Shown here piece by piece: positions 33,796 to 42,516 of a DNA stretch of 64,000 nt. Location: NCBI RefSeq assembly GCF_013106755.1, contig NZ_WHPF01000014.1, forward strand, positions 108,299 through 172,298, in the 5' to 3' direction. Made by a program: the position numbers and the translations under genes. Source of the stretch: Limnovirga soli. GTDB taxonomy: Bacteria; Bacteroidota; Bacteroidia; Chitinophagales; Chitinophagaceae. The notes beneath the pieces are model-generated. The model made no database searches, had not been told where the DNA came from, and worked only from the letters and a program-made list of their open reading frames with translations. Every line of letters begins with the position of its first letter. The stretch's first letter is position 1.

Positions 33796-34524
33796 TTATT
33801 GAATGACTAAATCAATTTTCTTTAATTCATTACCAACTTCTCTGCTGCACATATAAGCTTCTGATAATTTCAATAATTGGTTTTCAGTAATATCACCGTT
33901 CTTGTATTTTTTTACCTGAATAATAGGGGCCAATACTACCAGATTTTCAGCTTTTGTTGCTCCATAAGAATCATCACTAAAATCCTTGGATGCATATACT
34001 ATATTAATGCCAATTGTTTTGAGACCTAATTTGTCCAAATCATCAGGAATTTCATTTAATGCAGGTAAAATCCATGCTTCAGCTTCTTTTGCAGCACGTT
34101 CTTTAGCAGTTAATTTTAGTGTATTTAGAATATCATCCGACTTCAAAGCATTTAAAATCAATACACTTTCTCCCGTTTCTTTCTTCAAAACTATAAATGG
34201 CAATTTATTATGGTCAGAAAGAAAATACCCTTCCTTTGAATCACCAAAAAAAACTAAATTTTTCATAAACTTCTTTATTGCCGCACTGTTTTTCTTAATA
34301 ATTGGGTTTGATGTAGAATCAACCAACAATGGGAAAGTTACCATATAAAAGTTACTGGTTACTGCCATATCATCTACATCCTCTACCTCAATTGATAAAT
34401 CATATTCTAACCTTGCCTTTGTACAATGTGCACTTAATAAACCTTTAAAATCACTTTTTTTTACCTGCGCAATCGAGCAACTTACAATAACCAAAAAACT
34501 AATCGTGAATAAAACTTGTTTCAT
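33796..34524 (-). CDS. exported hypothetical protein in the phage block
   Basis: 242 residues. MKQVLFTISFLVIVSCSIAQ is a signal peptide ending in -AQ; IVSC inside it could instead be a lipoprotein box. No family recognised in the mature part, which contains NFYMVTFPLLVD and two K/E-rich helices. It has the direction of the phage block, but signal peptides of the host kind are not expected of virion proteins, so it may be a lysogenic-conversion gene. A terminator follows it. Confidence 0.55.
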   Translation of the reverse strand: MKQVLFTISFLVIVSCSIAQVKKSDFKGLLSAHCTKARLEYDLSIEVEDVDDMAVTSNFYMVTFPLLVDSTSNPIIKKNSAAIKKFMKNLVFFGDSKEGYFLSDHNKLPFIVLKKETGESVLILNALKSDDILNTLKLTAKERAAKEAEAWILPALNEIPDDLDKLGLKTIGINIVYASKDFSDDSYGATKAENLVVLAPIIQVKKYKNGDITENQLLKLSEAYMCSREVGNELKKIDLVIQ

Positions 34525-34593
34525 TTGTATTTTTTAAAGTGTTAAGATAATAAAAACTTATTCATTAATAGCTGAGTATTGTTACCCCAGCCT

Positions 34594-34615
34594 AAGAGTG
34601 AGACACAAGTAAAGC
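34594..34615 (-). repeat. interspersed repeat, copy 10 (degenerate)
   Basis: CTTTACTTGTGTCTCACTCTT on the minus strand; two changes (G to T or C positions) break the GCGTCGC centre. It lies behind a terminator of the small membrane ORF. Confidence 0.7.
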
Positions 34616-34641
34616 CCCATGCGCATCATACTGCACGGTAC

Positions 34642-34674
34642 AAAAAAGCCCACGCATAACCAATGCATGGGCTT
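34642..34674 (-). terminator. strong minus-strand terminator
   Basis: Minus direction: AAGCCCATGCAT / ATGCGTGGGCTT stem, loop TGGTT, then TTTTTT. It directly follows the 49-residue membrane ORF. Confidence 0.85.
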
Positions 34675-34780
34675 AACCTCAAAAAACCATCTATGACAGA
34701 AAGCAGAAACCAAATTTTTAAATAACGCCCTTGTATTAAAATACCCGGGCTATCTATAACTATGCCCCAAGTAAATGTGT

Positions 34781-34930
34781 TTATAATTTGTCTTCCAACT
34801 CTTTTAAATCCCGTTTCCTTACATGATCGTTGTACATAGATATTATCATGCAACCCAAAATAATTCCACATACAAAAATTATTAATGCCAAAAAAACAGC
34901 ACTCCACAAGCCAATATTAAGGTTAGGCAT
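34781..34930 (-). CDS. small single-span membrane protein
   Basis: 49 residues from MPNLNIGLWSAV. A hydrophobic helix (AVFLALIIFVCGIILGCMII) is followed by a charged tail (DHVRKRDLKELEDKL) that would lie in the cytoplasm. The open frame extends upstream without ATG to a stop before 34998 (...KQITIYPIDNNKPNL), so a non-ATG start is possible. A strong terminator follows in the same direction. Size and shape suit a phage membrane protein, such as an antiholin or superinfection factor; not recognised. Confidence 0.55.
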   Translation of the reverse strand: MPNLNIGLWSAVFLALIIFVCGIILGCMIISMYNDHVRKRDLKELEDKL

Positions 34931-35008
34931 AAGGTTAGGTTTATTGTTATCAATCGGGTAAATGGTAATCTGTTTTGCAAAAATATTAATCAGTTAAATA
35001 CAAAACAA

Positions 35009-35065
35009 CGTGATTTATCACGCCATTTTTCCTGTGATAAATCACGCACCCCGTGATTTATCACG
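35009..35065 (-). promoter_or_regulatory. triple palindrome, copy 3 (phage block, inverted)
   Basis: Read on the minus strand the arms are CGTGATAAATCACG (35052-35065), CGTGATTTATCACA (35033-35046) and CGTGATAAATCACG (35009-35022), the same order and almost the same spacing as in the integrase-tail repeats (GGGTG spacer conserved). The stop codon of the gene 35061-35321 lies in the first arm. After the third arm the sequence TTGTTTTGTATT resembles that behind copies 1 and 2. Confidence 0.8.
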
Positions 35066-35321
35066 CGGCCTCATCTCTTTTTACTATCCATACAAATTCA
35101 TCATCAATCATAAGATATTCATAATGCATTTGTTGCATCATTTCATGCAATTCCATAAGCATTAAATCAATACCGGTATGCTTTTCTACCATATGTTGAA
35201 TGGCTAAACTCGTAAATGTGTCGGTAAAATTATTTTCTGAAGCGGGTGCATACAAACTGCAGAAAACATTTAATGCGTTAAGCTGTGGGGTAGGCGCTGG
35301 GGGCGTAGTATTTTCACTCAT
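35061..35321 (-). CDS. small hypothetical phage protein
   Basis: 86 residues, not recognised. A proline-rich start (PPAPTPQ) is followed by ENNFTDTFTSLAIQHMVEKH and a methionine-rich helix (LMLMELHEMMQQMHYEYLMI), with a charged end WIVKRDEAA. The stop is inside a palindrome arm. A 29-codon ORF upstream overlaps its start by ATGA. Possibly a regulator or assembly factor; no motif decides. Confidence 0.5.
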   Translation of the reverse strand: MSENTTPPAPTPQLNALNVFCSLYAPASENNFTDTFTSLAIQHMVEKHTGIDLMLMELHEMMQQMHYEYLMIDDEFVWIVKRDEAA

Positions 35322-35338
35322 AAAAAAGAGGTTGAGGC

Positions 35339-35452
35339 GCCCACGCTACTCACGCAACGAATTCCATAACCTTTTACAGCCGGAATTACCTCAACCCGGA
35401 AGTTCATCTCCAGGAGAGGTTATAGATCGTATATGCAATAAGTAACGTGGGC
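35339..35452 (-). other. inverted-repeat-bounded leader
   Basis: GCCCACGCTACT (35339-35350) and AGTAACGTGGGC (35441-35452) are inverted with 11 of 12 matches, around 90 bases that hold CTCCAGGAG-like small hairpins and a 29-codon minus-strand ORF (MNFRVEVIPAVKGYG...). It could be a structured leader of the gene at 35061-35321 or a terminator region of the tail gene. Confidence 0.45.
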
Positions 35453-35468
35453 AGTACAAATATACTAC

Positions 35469-37673
35469 TTACAGTATAATTGTATATGCCGCATCCGCAA
35501 TTAATTCATAAGTAATTACATAATGGCCATTGGGTGGCGGGCTGCCACTCGTCCAGGTATACACCACGGTATAATCAATAAACCTAAACATACCAGGTAT
35601 AATATTTACCTCATAACCATTTAGCAAATAGGTGCTATTTACAGATGTGTACAATCCACCGCCCAATGTAGTAACAACCCTGTATTTAAATAACAGGTTG
35701 GTTAGGCTTATCCTTACGGTGCACGCTGCATCGATATATCCACGCACAAATACATTTGCATTGGTAACATGGGTGTAATAGGTATGGTTACCGCCGCTAT
35801 AATAATCAAAGGTTTGCTCAGTGCCTAGTATTTCTACTTCAAGTCGCAGGTAAATGGTACCGCCACCCTCAACAGGCACTTCAATCTGCTGGCCATATAC
35901 CAGTCGTTGCATAGTGGCTTCAATTAAAACATGGCCATCCTGCATGGGCTTTTTTACATAGCTTCTAAACAGGTACTCAACATTGTTTACCAATACCTTA
36001 TCATCCCATTGGAATTTTGCCAGCTCGTAGGCTGGTAATAAAAACTGCTGTTTGGCAGCATCTTCGGGGCCGCTTATCATGTTCATCCAATCCTGCCACC
36101 AATATTTAATTAACCCAAAATCATCATCGCCATATTTATGGCGGTACACATTGCTCCAGGTTAATGCAGGTGTGCCCGTGGGCGGTATATGTATACTGCT
36201 CATGTATGGGTATTGCTTGGGGCCTGCAGTACCATCCAATTTGGTTTCATCTACCATGCCATGATAAAGCAGGGTTCTTAAACCGGCTTTCTCATAACGG
36301 CTCTGCTCGCAATAAGGCAGTAATGCATAATAATCAATACCGCTTAAGGTGCGGTATAAAGTATTGTAAACAGGCAGGGTAGTGCACTTGGTTTCAAAGC
36401 TGTTGGTTACTGTGTCTTTGGTTTCATCGTAAATATTATCGGCAAAAACCACCCATTGGCGGCTACCACTTTCATAAACCACATGGTAATATTTATTTTC
36501 TGCAAACACGTATACCAATGTATTATCCTGCACACTGTCAAAACCGGTAAAGCCGTAAATATCTGGTAGATCTGCTTTGGAGTATACCGCACTGCCAATG
36601 TTCCAGTTTTCAAAATCCGGACTGCTCACAAAATTGTCGTTGCCGTCAAAATTGTTTTTAAAACCAAAAACAACCGCCTCACCGTTTACTGTGCTTTCAA
36701 TGGTAGAAAGGGCATATCTTGTCCAGTCCTTACGCGGTTTATTCTTCATTTCTTTTAAAGCAATAAACCGGCAGCTGTTGGTATTAATATCAAAAATGGG
36801 CACCCATGCATAGCGTTTGCATATCTGCACAATAAAATCACTGCAGGTGTAATCCGCAGGCATAAAATTATTCAGCGTAAAACTTAATGAGTCTACTGGT
36901 ATGGAGGTTACTACTGTAGGGCTAAATATATCATAACTGCTGGTTCTGGTAATAATGGCTTTAACGCAAAACAATAGCAGCTTTTGCCATTGCGTATCAT
37001 TTAGACCGGTAAAATCTACCTGCCAGTTATTTTCAGTAAAAATCTTTTCCAGCACATAAGCCAGTTTTATAAATGGCACAATATCCTGTTCGGCTTTCAG
37101 ATTACCATTTTCATCAATTTCATTCATGTAACCGCTGCTGTACACATCATCAGTAATGCCATTCCAAAACTCATTACGGCATGGGGCAATTACATAATCA
37201 TAAGTACCATCCCATGTATCCTGAAAATGCTGCATAAAGCCGCCACTGCTATCCGCTGCATCCCATGTGGTAAACGTAAAGCTGCGGGCACCATCTAAAA
37301 AAAGTTCAGTAAGTTTTTTGTTTTGTATAGTACTGTAAAAATTGCTGATGCCAATTAGCAAATAACCGCTGGCACTGCTTTTTTCATTAAACATTCTGTC
37401 CATGCCGGCACTCTCAACTACCAGGGTGCAATTGCTGTCAAAACTATCATCATCGTAAAGCTCAACGGCAATTTTCTTAATTGCTTTAACCGTAATATCA
37501 AAAAAATACTGCCCCAATAAACGGCAGTTCTTATCGGTGTAAACGAAACTGATGGGTGTACTATTCTCCATAATAATATCATCCACAATAAACAAAGGGC
37601 TTTTCCTTTCAATCTCTATGCTCTCATCAGGGGCAATATCAAAAAATTCATTTTGGTACTTTATTTTGTACAT
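35469..37673 (-). CDS. phage tail/baseplate protein, large
   Basis: 734 residues, family not recognised. The N-terminus (YKIKYQNEFFDIAPDESIEI) and many beta-rich, aromatic segments (SFTFTTWDAADSSGG, WVPIFDINTNSCRFIALK) resemble tail-tip or hub proteins of Bacteroidota phages. No signal peptide, no catalytic motif. It follows another large tail-like gene by 12 bases on the same strand, so both are likely parts of the same tail structure. The C-terminal ~130 residues are tyrosine/threonine-rich beta. Confidence 0.5.
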   Translation of the reverse strand: MYKIKYQNEFFDIAPDESIEIERKSPLFIVDDIIMENSTPISFVYTDKNCRLLGQYFFDITVKAIKKIAVELYDDDSFDSNCTLVVESAGMDRMFNEKSSASGYLLIGISNFYSTIQNKKLTELFLDGARSFTFTTWDAADSSGGFMQHFQDTWDGTYDYVIAPCRNEFWNGITDDVYSSGYMNEIDENGNLKAEQDIVPFIKLAYVLEKIFTENNWQVDFTGLNDTQWQKLLLFCVKAIITRTSSYDIFSPTVVTSIPVDSLSFTLNNFMPADYTCSDFIVQICKRYAWVPIFDINTNSCRFIALKEMKNKPRKDWTRYALSTIESTVNGEAVVFGFKNNFDGNDNFVSSPDFENWNIGSAVYSKADLPDIYGFTGFDSVQDNTLVYVFAENKYYHVVYESGSRQWVVFADNIYDETKDTVTNSFETKCTTLPVYNTLYRTLSGIDYYALLPYCEQSRYEKAGLRTLLYHGMVDETKLDGTAGPKQYPYMSSIHIPPTGTPALTWSNVYRHKYGDDDFGLIKYWWQDWMNMISGPEDAAKQQFLLPAYELAKFQWDDKVLVNNVEYLFRSYVKKPMQDGHVLIEATMQRLVYGQQIEVPVEGGGTIYLRLEVEILGTEQTFDYYSGGNHTYYTHVTNANVFVRGYIDAACTVRISLTNLLFKYRVVTTLGGGLYTSVNSTYLLNGYEVNIIPGMFRFIDYTVVYTWTSGSPPPNGHYVITYELIADAAYTIIL

Positions 37674-37685
37674 GCGTCTGTAGTT

Positions 37686-38879
37686 TTATAGGCTACCTAA
37701 ACCAAATGTTTTATAACTCGGGGTAAATACCTCGTTCTGCTCGGCCAACTGCCATTCCAGCGGAAAACTAAACAGATCATCCAGCCGGTTGCCCAATTGC
37801 TGCCCCTTCTGTATACTATTTACCGGAATCATACGGGTATCAATAACCATGTTTATATTTTTGCTGGCCAGTATATCCATAAAAGCTTCCTGCTGTTCCT
37901 TGGTACGTATCAGACCAATATCACCTTTGTAGTTACGCTGTAGCAGAATATTGGTGGTGCTGTTTTTGGCTTTTCTGCGGTTACTGTTCCATTCATTTAC
38001 ATCAATGCCGGTATTAACCGCATCGCTGCTTTTTTCGTAATTAATATTGGTTTCGCCCATTACCCGCACTCCATCGGCGCCGCCAAGGCTGTTGGTATAC
38101 ACCAAATCATAACTATCATATACCGGGCGGTACTCAATATAAAAGCGGTAAGCATTTACTTTATCGGTGGTGCCTGCTACATCGGTAATGGTTACATTAA
38201 AATAATAAATGGGCTCACCCAGCAGGCTTTCCAATTCCAAATCATAAGGCTGTAAAAACAAGTGATACAAAAAGCCCGTTTCCTCATTGTAGTTTAATGA
38301 GTAACTCGTTGCTGCACCGCTAACGCCCACCATATCAATTTTTACAATAAAGCCGGCTTCATCAAAATTTAAAAAACTCAGGTATACCAATTCATTTGCA
38401 TAAATAAAGCGGTTGGTGGGTTGCCAGGTTAAAAAGGGTTTATCGCTTTCAATATAGTTGATAAAAATATTGTTGCGGCTGCTTTTATGATACTCAATGC
38501 CGCCCTTAATCACCACACAAACATGATCACTTTCAGTGGTAACAAATTCCCTGTCCAAATTATCGGCATCTACTTCGCGGTATTCAATATAAAACTGTCG
38601 ACAACTATCGTTGGCATTGGTAATAGTGGTGGCAGGTATGGGCGATACTGCATTTACCAGGCTGTTTAAGTACGACTGCAGATAAAAATAAATCTTACCA
38701 TCTGCATTGGGTATCAATGGCAGGGTAATCAGTTCGGTAAAGCTGCTACTGCCCATTTCGGCATACATAATTTTTACCTGAAGCAACAAATCAACCCTGC
38801 TTAAATCAGCCAGTGTAAATACGTACCTGATTTCATTTTTGCTATAGCAATAACTATATGGGCGTTCATCTAATGTCAT
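37686..38879 (-). CDS. phage tail-associated protein
   Basis: 397 residues from MTLDERPYSYCYSKNEIRYV; the open frame starts 24 bases earlier. Not recognised, but beta-rich and acidic (VKIMYAEMGSSSFTELITLP; FYIEYREVDADNLDREFVTT), followed by a helical C-terminus with GLIRTKEQQEAFMDILASKN. It probably forms a tail ring or adaptor with the downstream 734-residue protein. A repeat in opposite direction lies upstream. Confidence 0.5.
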   Translation of the reverse strand: MTLDERPYSYCYSKNEIRYVFTLADLSRVDLLLQVKIMYAEMGSSSFTELITLPLIPNADGKIYFYLQSYLNSLVNAVSPIPATTITNANDSCRQFYIEYREVDADNLDREFVTTESDHVCVVIKGGIEYHKSSRNNIFINYIESDKPFLTWQPTNRFIYANELVYLSFLNFDEAGFIVKIDMVGVSGAATSYSLNYNEETGFLYHLFLQPYDLELESLLGEPIYYFNVTITDVAGTTDKVNAYRFYIEYRPVYDSYDLVYTNSLGGADGVRVMGETNINYEKSSDAVNTGIDVNEWNSNRRKAKNSTTNILLQRNYKGDIGLIRTKEQQEAFMDILASKNINMVIDTRMIPVNSIQKGQQLGNRLDDLFSFPLEWQLAEQNEVFTPSYKTFGLGSL

Positions 38880-38920
38880 AAAAAATATTTTTAGCCAAAC
38901 CAATAATCAAAGGGCATCCT

Positions 38921-38941
38921 GCTTGCGTCGCACTCTTGTGC
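38921..38941 (+). repeat. interspersed repeat, copy 11
   Basis: GCTTGCGTCGCACTCTTGTGC in the plus direction, opposite to the flanking genes. The flank TTAGCCAAACCAATAATC ~30 bases upstream matches the 5' part of the longer unit. Confidence 0.9.
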
Positions 38942-39018
38942 GTTCACCTAAAAATCAGCTTTTTACAGCCAATTGCATAGGACAGGTGTATTTGCTAAAT
39001 TTCTGGCGAAAGAATAAA

Positions 39019-39327
39019 TTAAGCATACCTGCATTTGCCTTCACATTTCGGGTTGCTATCACAATAATTAAATGGGCATCCATCTAATGATGAATCTGGT
39101 GATTTGTATTTTAATACATCTCCATAATATTCTTCCCTTTCCATCAACTTATTAAAATGTTCGTCGCACAAATAAGTTGTCAATTCATGCCTTTGATTAA
39201 ACTGTTCGTGCTGTTCACTTTCAGTTTCTTTGTCCCAAATATTTTGCTCACCAACTTTATGTGATGCTCCGTTTTTGCAACCCAATTGCATACATTTTAC
39301 ATCGGTGCAATTTTTTGGTTTTTCCAT
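39019..39327 (-). CDS. cysteine-rich small protein
   Basis: 102 residues with nine cysteines arranged as C-x4-C-x4-C, then LCDEHF, then CPFNYCDSNPKCEGKC. The spacing suggests two zinc-binding knuckles. No known family identified. It lies between two interspersed repeats of opposite direction, separate from the tail genes, so it may be an independently acquired moron gene. Role unknown, perhaps a nucleic acid or protein adaptor. Confidence 0.5.
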   Translation of the reverse strand: MEKPKNCTDVKCMQLGCKNGASHKVGEQNIWDKETESEQHEQFNQRHELTTYLCDEHFNKLMEREEYYGDVLKYKSPDSSLDGCPFNYCDSNPKCEGKCRYA

Positions 39328-39383
39328 TTTTTAATGATTTAATTTTTGCCAATTTTTACTATTTGCTCATTTATAATCAAACC

Positions 39384-39410
39384 GTACAAGAGTGCGACGC
39401 AAGTAAAGCT
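39384..39410 (-). repeat. interspersed repeat, copy 12
   Basis: Full core on the minus strand, 34 bases behind the stop of the 759-residue gene. The flank TTAGCCCGGCAGGGGAATAA is the best match to the 5' consensus. Confidence 0.93.
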
Positions 39411-39443
39411 TCATGGTTATTCCCCTGCCGGGCTAATAATGCA

Positions 39444-41723
39444 TTAATACCAATCTTCATCATTGTATAGCAATTCCTTTGCCGGGGCTTCGTCCTGCAT
39501 TTGCAATACCCAGCCAAACAGGTTATCGTTTACCGGACCAATCTTACTAACGGTAATTTTGCCCTCATCAAAATAAAATAGCCCGCCACAGCTGCCATTG
39601 GTTTCATAATCATTTTCCATAAAGCTGATATACAAATTCATTGCCCGCTCTGCTTCGTTATAGGCGGCTTCAATGCCATCTGCCAGGTTATTGGCGTAGG
39701 CATCCATGTCAATCTTTGCCAAAAACATCAGGCTATCATTTACCAACCGGTTACCGGGGAAACTGCCGGTTTCTTTAAACCGCATGCTATAATCTAAATG
39801 CACCACGCAGGGGAAATGCGCCCAATTGGCACAGGCTGCATTCAGTTCATCTTCATCATTTATGCGGTGGAAGCTTTTACGCAAATCGGTGCTGCCCACA
39901 CTCACCGGCCTGTTATGCGCAACTACCCGGCTACTGTTGGCTATGTTTTTAAAATAGTCGCTGCGTTTTTTGTAGGCACCATCGGGCACTGTATTGGTGG
40001 GAATATTTTGCTGCTGCACCTGCAGTTCTACAAAACCAAATATGGTATTGTGGCCGCTGGCATCAGTTAAAATAATATCTGCACCATTGGTTAACTGGTT
40101 ACCACCATAAAAATCCGTTATCGTAAAGCTATGTATTAACCATTCACCGGTATTGGTATTGGTCATGGTGGCGGCAACTGCCTGTGCATTGCCATTAAAA
40201 TAGCGGAGTTCCCAAATATTATTGCCATCATCAAAAACCGCCACCTGAATGGTTACGGTATAAAAATTACTACTCACCAAATCCGTATCTGCTATTAGGA
40301 AAATGGCGGTTTTCTCATTAACCACATCAAAGCCACGGGCAAAGCGGCCAAGATAACCACCCGTTGGGCCTACACGCCAATAACCTTTACTGGTTCCCTC
40401 TGCATCGTATTGCGTAAGGTAGCGGCAATAGTTACCGGGTATCATGTCTACACCAAAATCCTGATTATATGCATCCTGATCAGCATCATTACTAATGGTA
40501 TGATATGCCGCATCGGGGTAGGCTGCCCTTAGTGCAGCTATACGGGCAGGGTTTAAATACTCAATGGTTTTATTGGTAATATAAAACTGCTCCTGCTCAG
40601 CTGGGTAGCCTTGTGCTATGATATTATCAATGGCTGCAGTAAAATTGGCGGTTAATGCAGGGTCAATAATTACCCCGTATTCAATGCCATAGGTAGTAGC
40701 ATCATTCACATCAATCACCTGCCTAAAGGCACAAAAGCCCAGCCCATCGGCGGCGCTGCGTATGCCGGCATGTTTATTAAAAAACTCGTAGGCACTGCCA
40801 TCATTACCCAACATAGTATAACTATTGCCCGCTGCAATGTTTACAATATCAATACCCTGGTGTAAGGCGCTGCACAATAATGCAAACAGGTTTTGCTTAT
40901 ACGATTCCTGAAACCATGCAAGCCCTAATGTTTGTTCAAACTCGCCACCAATGCGTTTGGTTTCGCCTGCGCCTTCTCTAAATGGTTGCAGATAAGTGGT
41001 TAGGTATTTTTCAAACGGTATGCCATAGCTATGTGTTGGGTCTCCGGTTTTTATATTGGCATTGGGGTAATTGTTATTTACATAGGCAAGATTTTGCAAA
41101 TCGTTACCTGGGTTTATCAGCAATTGTATGCCGGGTAAATTGGCTGCCAGGTTAAGGTTTAAATTATACCAAATATCCCGCTTACGGTTTTGCCAGTCTT
41201 CATCCAGAATTTCATACACGCTGGCATCGCCAACTGGTGCACCATCAATATAGGCATTGGTGATGGTACCTGCGTAAGGGTCTGTATCACCGGTTTTTCC
41301 TTCGCTGGCTTGCCAGCGAACAATATTGTTTTTTATATTATCTGGCAGGCTTTGCAAAAACAGGCTAACCTGCGCCAGCATATTATCGTAACGGGCAATA
41401 AAATCGCTGTTTAGGTAATACGGGTATTCGCCTGAAGTAGTTTCTACTACAGGTACATTGTATGGTGCTGTTAATAAATAGGCTGGTGTATTGGCAATGG
41501 GCCCCACTGTAACACTAAACCAAATTGGCCAGTTGTTTTGCGTGGCATATTCAAACTGCTGCTGCATGTACGTGAAATCAAATACATCCTCAGCCGTTTC
41601 AATATCAGCCCAGCTAAAACGAAAACGCCAGCTTTTTACACTTGGCGCTAATGCTAAAAAACTGCCGCTGTTGGGTGTTATAAAACCCAACCCGGATAAA
41701 CCGTAATTATTGTTGTTTGCCAT
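39444..41723 (-). CDS. glycoside-hydrolase-like tail protein
   Basis: 759 residues. The first ~300 resemble a TIM-barrel glycosidase of clan A: SWRFRFSWADIETAEDVFDF then TYMQQQFEYATQNNWPIWFS at residues ~30-70, and VRWQASEGKTGD near residue 145, where the glutamate is in the place of an acid/base. The rest is beta-rich and could bind carbohydrate or form a fibre. It overlaps the upstream gene by 17 bases. On a virion it would degrade or bind host surface polysaccharide. The substrate is not known. Confidence 0.55.
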   Translation of the reverse strand: MANNNNYGLSGLGFITPNSGSFLALAPSVKSWRFRFSWADIETAEDVFDFTYMQQQFEYATQNNWPIWFSVTVGPIANTPAYLLTAPYNVPVVETTSGEYPYYLNSDFIARYDNMLAQVSLFLQSLPDNIKNNIVRWQASEGKTGDTDPYAGTITNAYIDGAPVGDASVYEILDEDWQNRKRDIWYNLNLNLAANLPGIQLLINPGNDLQNLAYVNNNYPNANIKTGDPTHSYGIPFEKYLTTYLQPFREGAGETKRIGGEFEQTLGLAWFQESYKQNLFALLCSALHQGIDIVNIAAGNSYTMLGNDGSAYEFFNKHAGIRSAADGLGFCAFRQVIDVNDATTYGIEYGVIIDPALTANFTAAIDNIIAQGYPAEQEQFYITNKTIEYLNPARIAALRAAYPDAAYHTISNDADQDAYNQDFGVDMIPGNYCRYLTQYDAEGTSKGYWRVGPTGGYLGRFARGFDVVNEKTAIFLIADTDLVSSNFYTVTIQVAVFDDGNNIWELRYFNGNAQAVAATMTNTNTGEWLIHSFTITDFYGGNQLTNGADIILTDASGHNTIFGFVELQVQQQNIPTNTVPDGAYKKRSDYFKNIANSSRVVAHNRPVSVGSTDLRKSFHRINDEDELNAACANWAHFPCVVHLDYSMRFKETGSFPGNRLVNDSLMFLAKIDMDAYANNLADGIEAAYNEAERAMNLYISFMENDYETNGSCGGLFYFDEGKITVSKIGPVNDNLFGWVLQMQDEAPAKELLYNDEDWY

Positions 41724-42516
41724 ACATGCGTTTTAGTTTTTCTTCCTCTTCAATACTGGCCACTATTTCCATAAAGGCATTGTGTACAAATAGGTTTTCT
41801 GTATCCTGAAAAGTGCCATACTTGTTACCGCTTAGGCTTCTGATTAATCCGAATAAACCTTCATAATAATCTCCGGTGGTTTCTGTTCCACTACTTTTAA
41901 ATGCTTCAGGGTAACTATCCCGAAGATCTTCGCGGCAGCTGTCGTACCAAATAAGTATGGCCTGCTTTACAACCAGGGGCCAGCGGGCTACTTTTTTTAT
42001 ATAGTAATCGGTATCAGCCGGTTTAAATGGTTTACGGCAATCGCCATCGCTATTCCGTTGTACATCATAATTGGGTTTGGGTTCTCGGTAAAGAACGGCC
42101 ACCAGTTCGTTCAATGCTTCCAGTTCATCTTCCATTGTTTCAGAATGGATTATTTTATGGTAAGCATGTTCGCTATGGTGAAATTCACTAAGCCTTAAAT
42201 TATCAAAATCACTTGCCGGACCGTAGAGCGTGGTAAACCTGTGCCGGTACTGTGGTATTAACTGTTTGGTGATGCTTAGCTTTTCAAATACCCATCCAAT
42301 ATGTTCATAGCAGCGCTGGCGAATATCAGGCGGGGTAAGCAGAAAACGCAGCAGGCTTTTGCTGTAAAGCGCAAACAAAGCTTTATCCAGCGATATGGCA
42401 ATATCATTGTATTGGGCATTTAGCACATCGGCCAATGCAATAAACTGCTTGCTGGTTAAATCATCTTTTTCCGCAAGCAGTATGGTTTTTGTTTTATCGT
42501 ATTTCAGTTCAATCAA
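41707..42516 (-). CDS. hypothetical phage protein
   Basis: 269 residues, not recognised. Hydrophilic with several helices (TSKQFIALADVLNAQYNDIA; EALNELVAVLYREP) and cysteine/aromatic pairs (IRQRCYEHIGWVFEKL). The start overlaps the stop of the spanin-like gene by 4 bases (ATGA). By position between lysis and tail genes it may be a tail-assembly factor. Confidence 0.5.
   Translation of the reverse strand: MIELKYDKTKTILLAEKDDLTSKQFIALADVLNAQYNDIAISLDKALFALYSKSLLRFLLTPPDIRQRCYEHIGWVFEKLSITKQLIPQYRHRFTTLYGPASDFDNLRLSEFHHSEHAYHKIIHSETMEDELEALNELVAVLYREPKPNYDVQRNSDGDCRKPFKPADTDYYIKKVARWPLVVKQAILIWYDSCREDLRDSYPEAFKSSGTETTGDYYEGLFGLIRSLSGNKYGTFQDTENLFVHNAFMEIVASIEEEEKLKRMYGKQQ

Noticed and set aside
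34626..34907. 93-codon minus-strand ORF
   Set aside because: It runs through the strong terminator at 34642-34674 and overlaps the better 49-codon membrane ORF in another frame.
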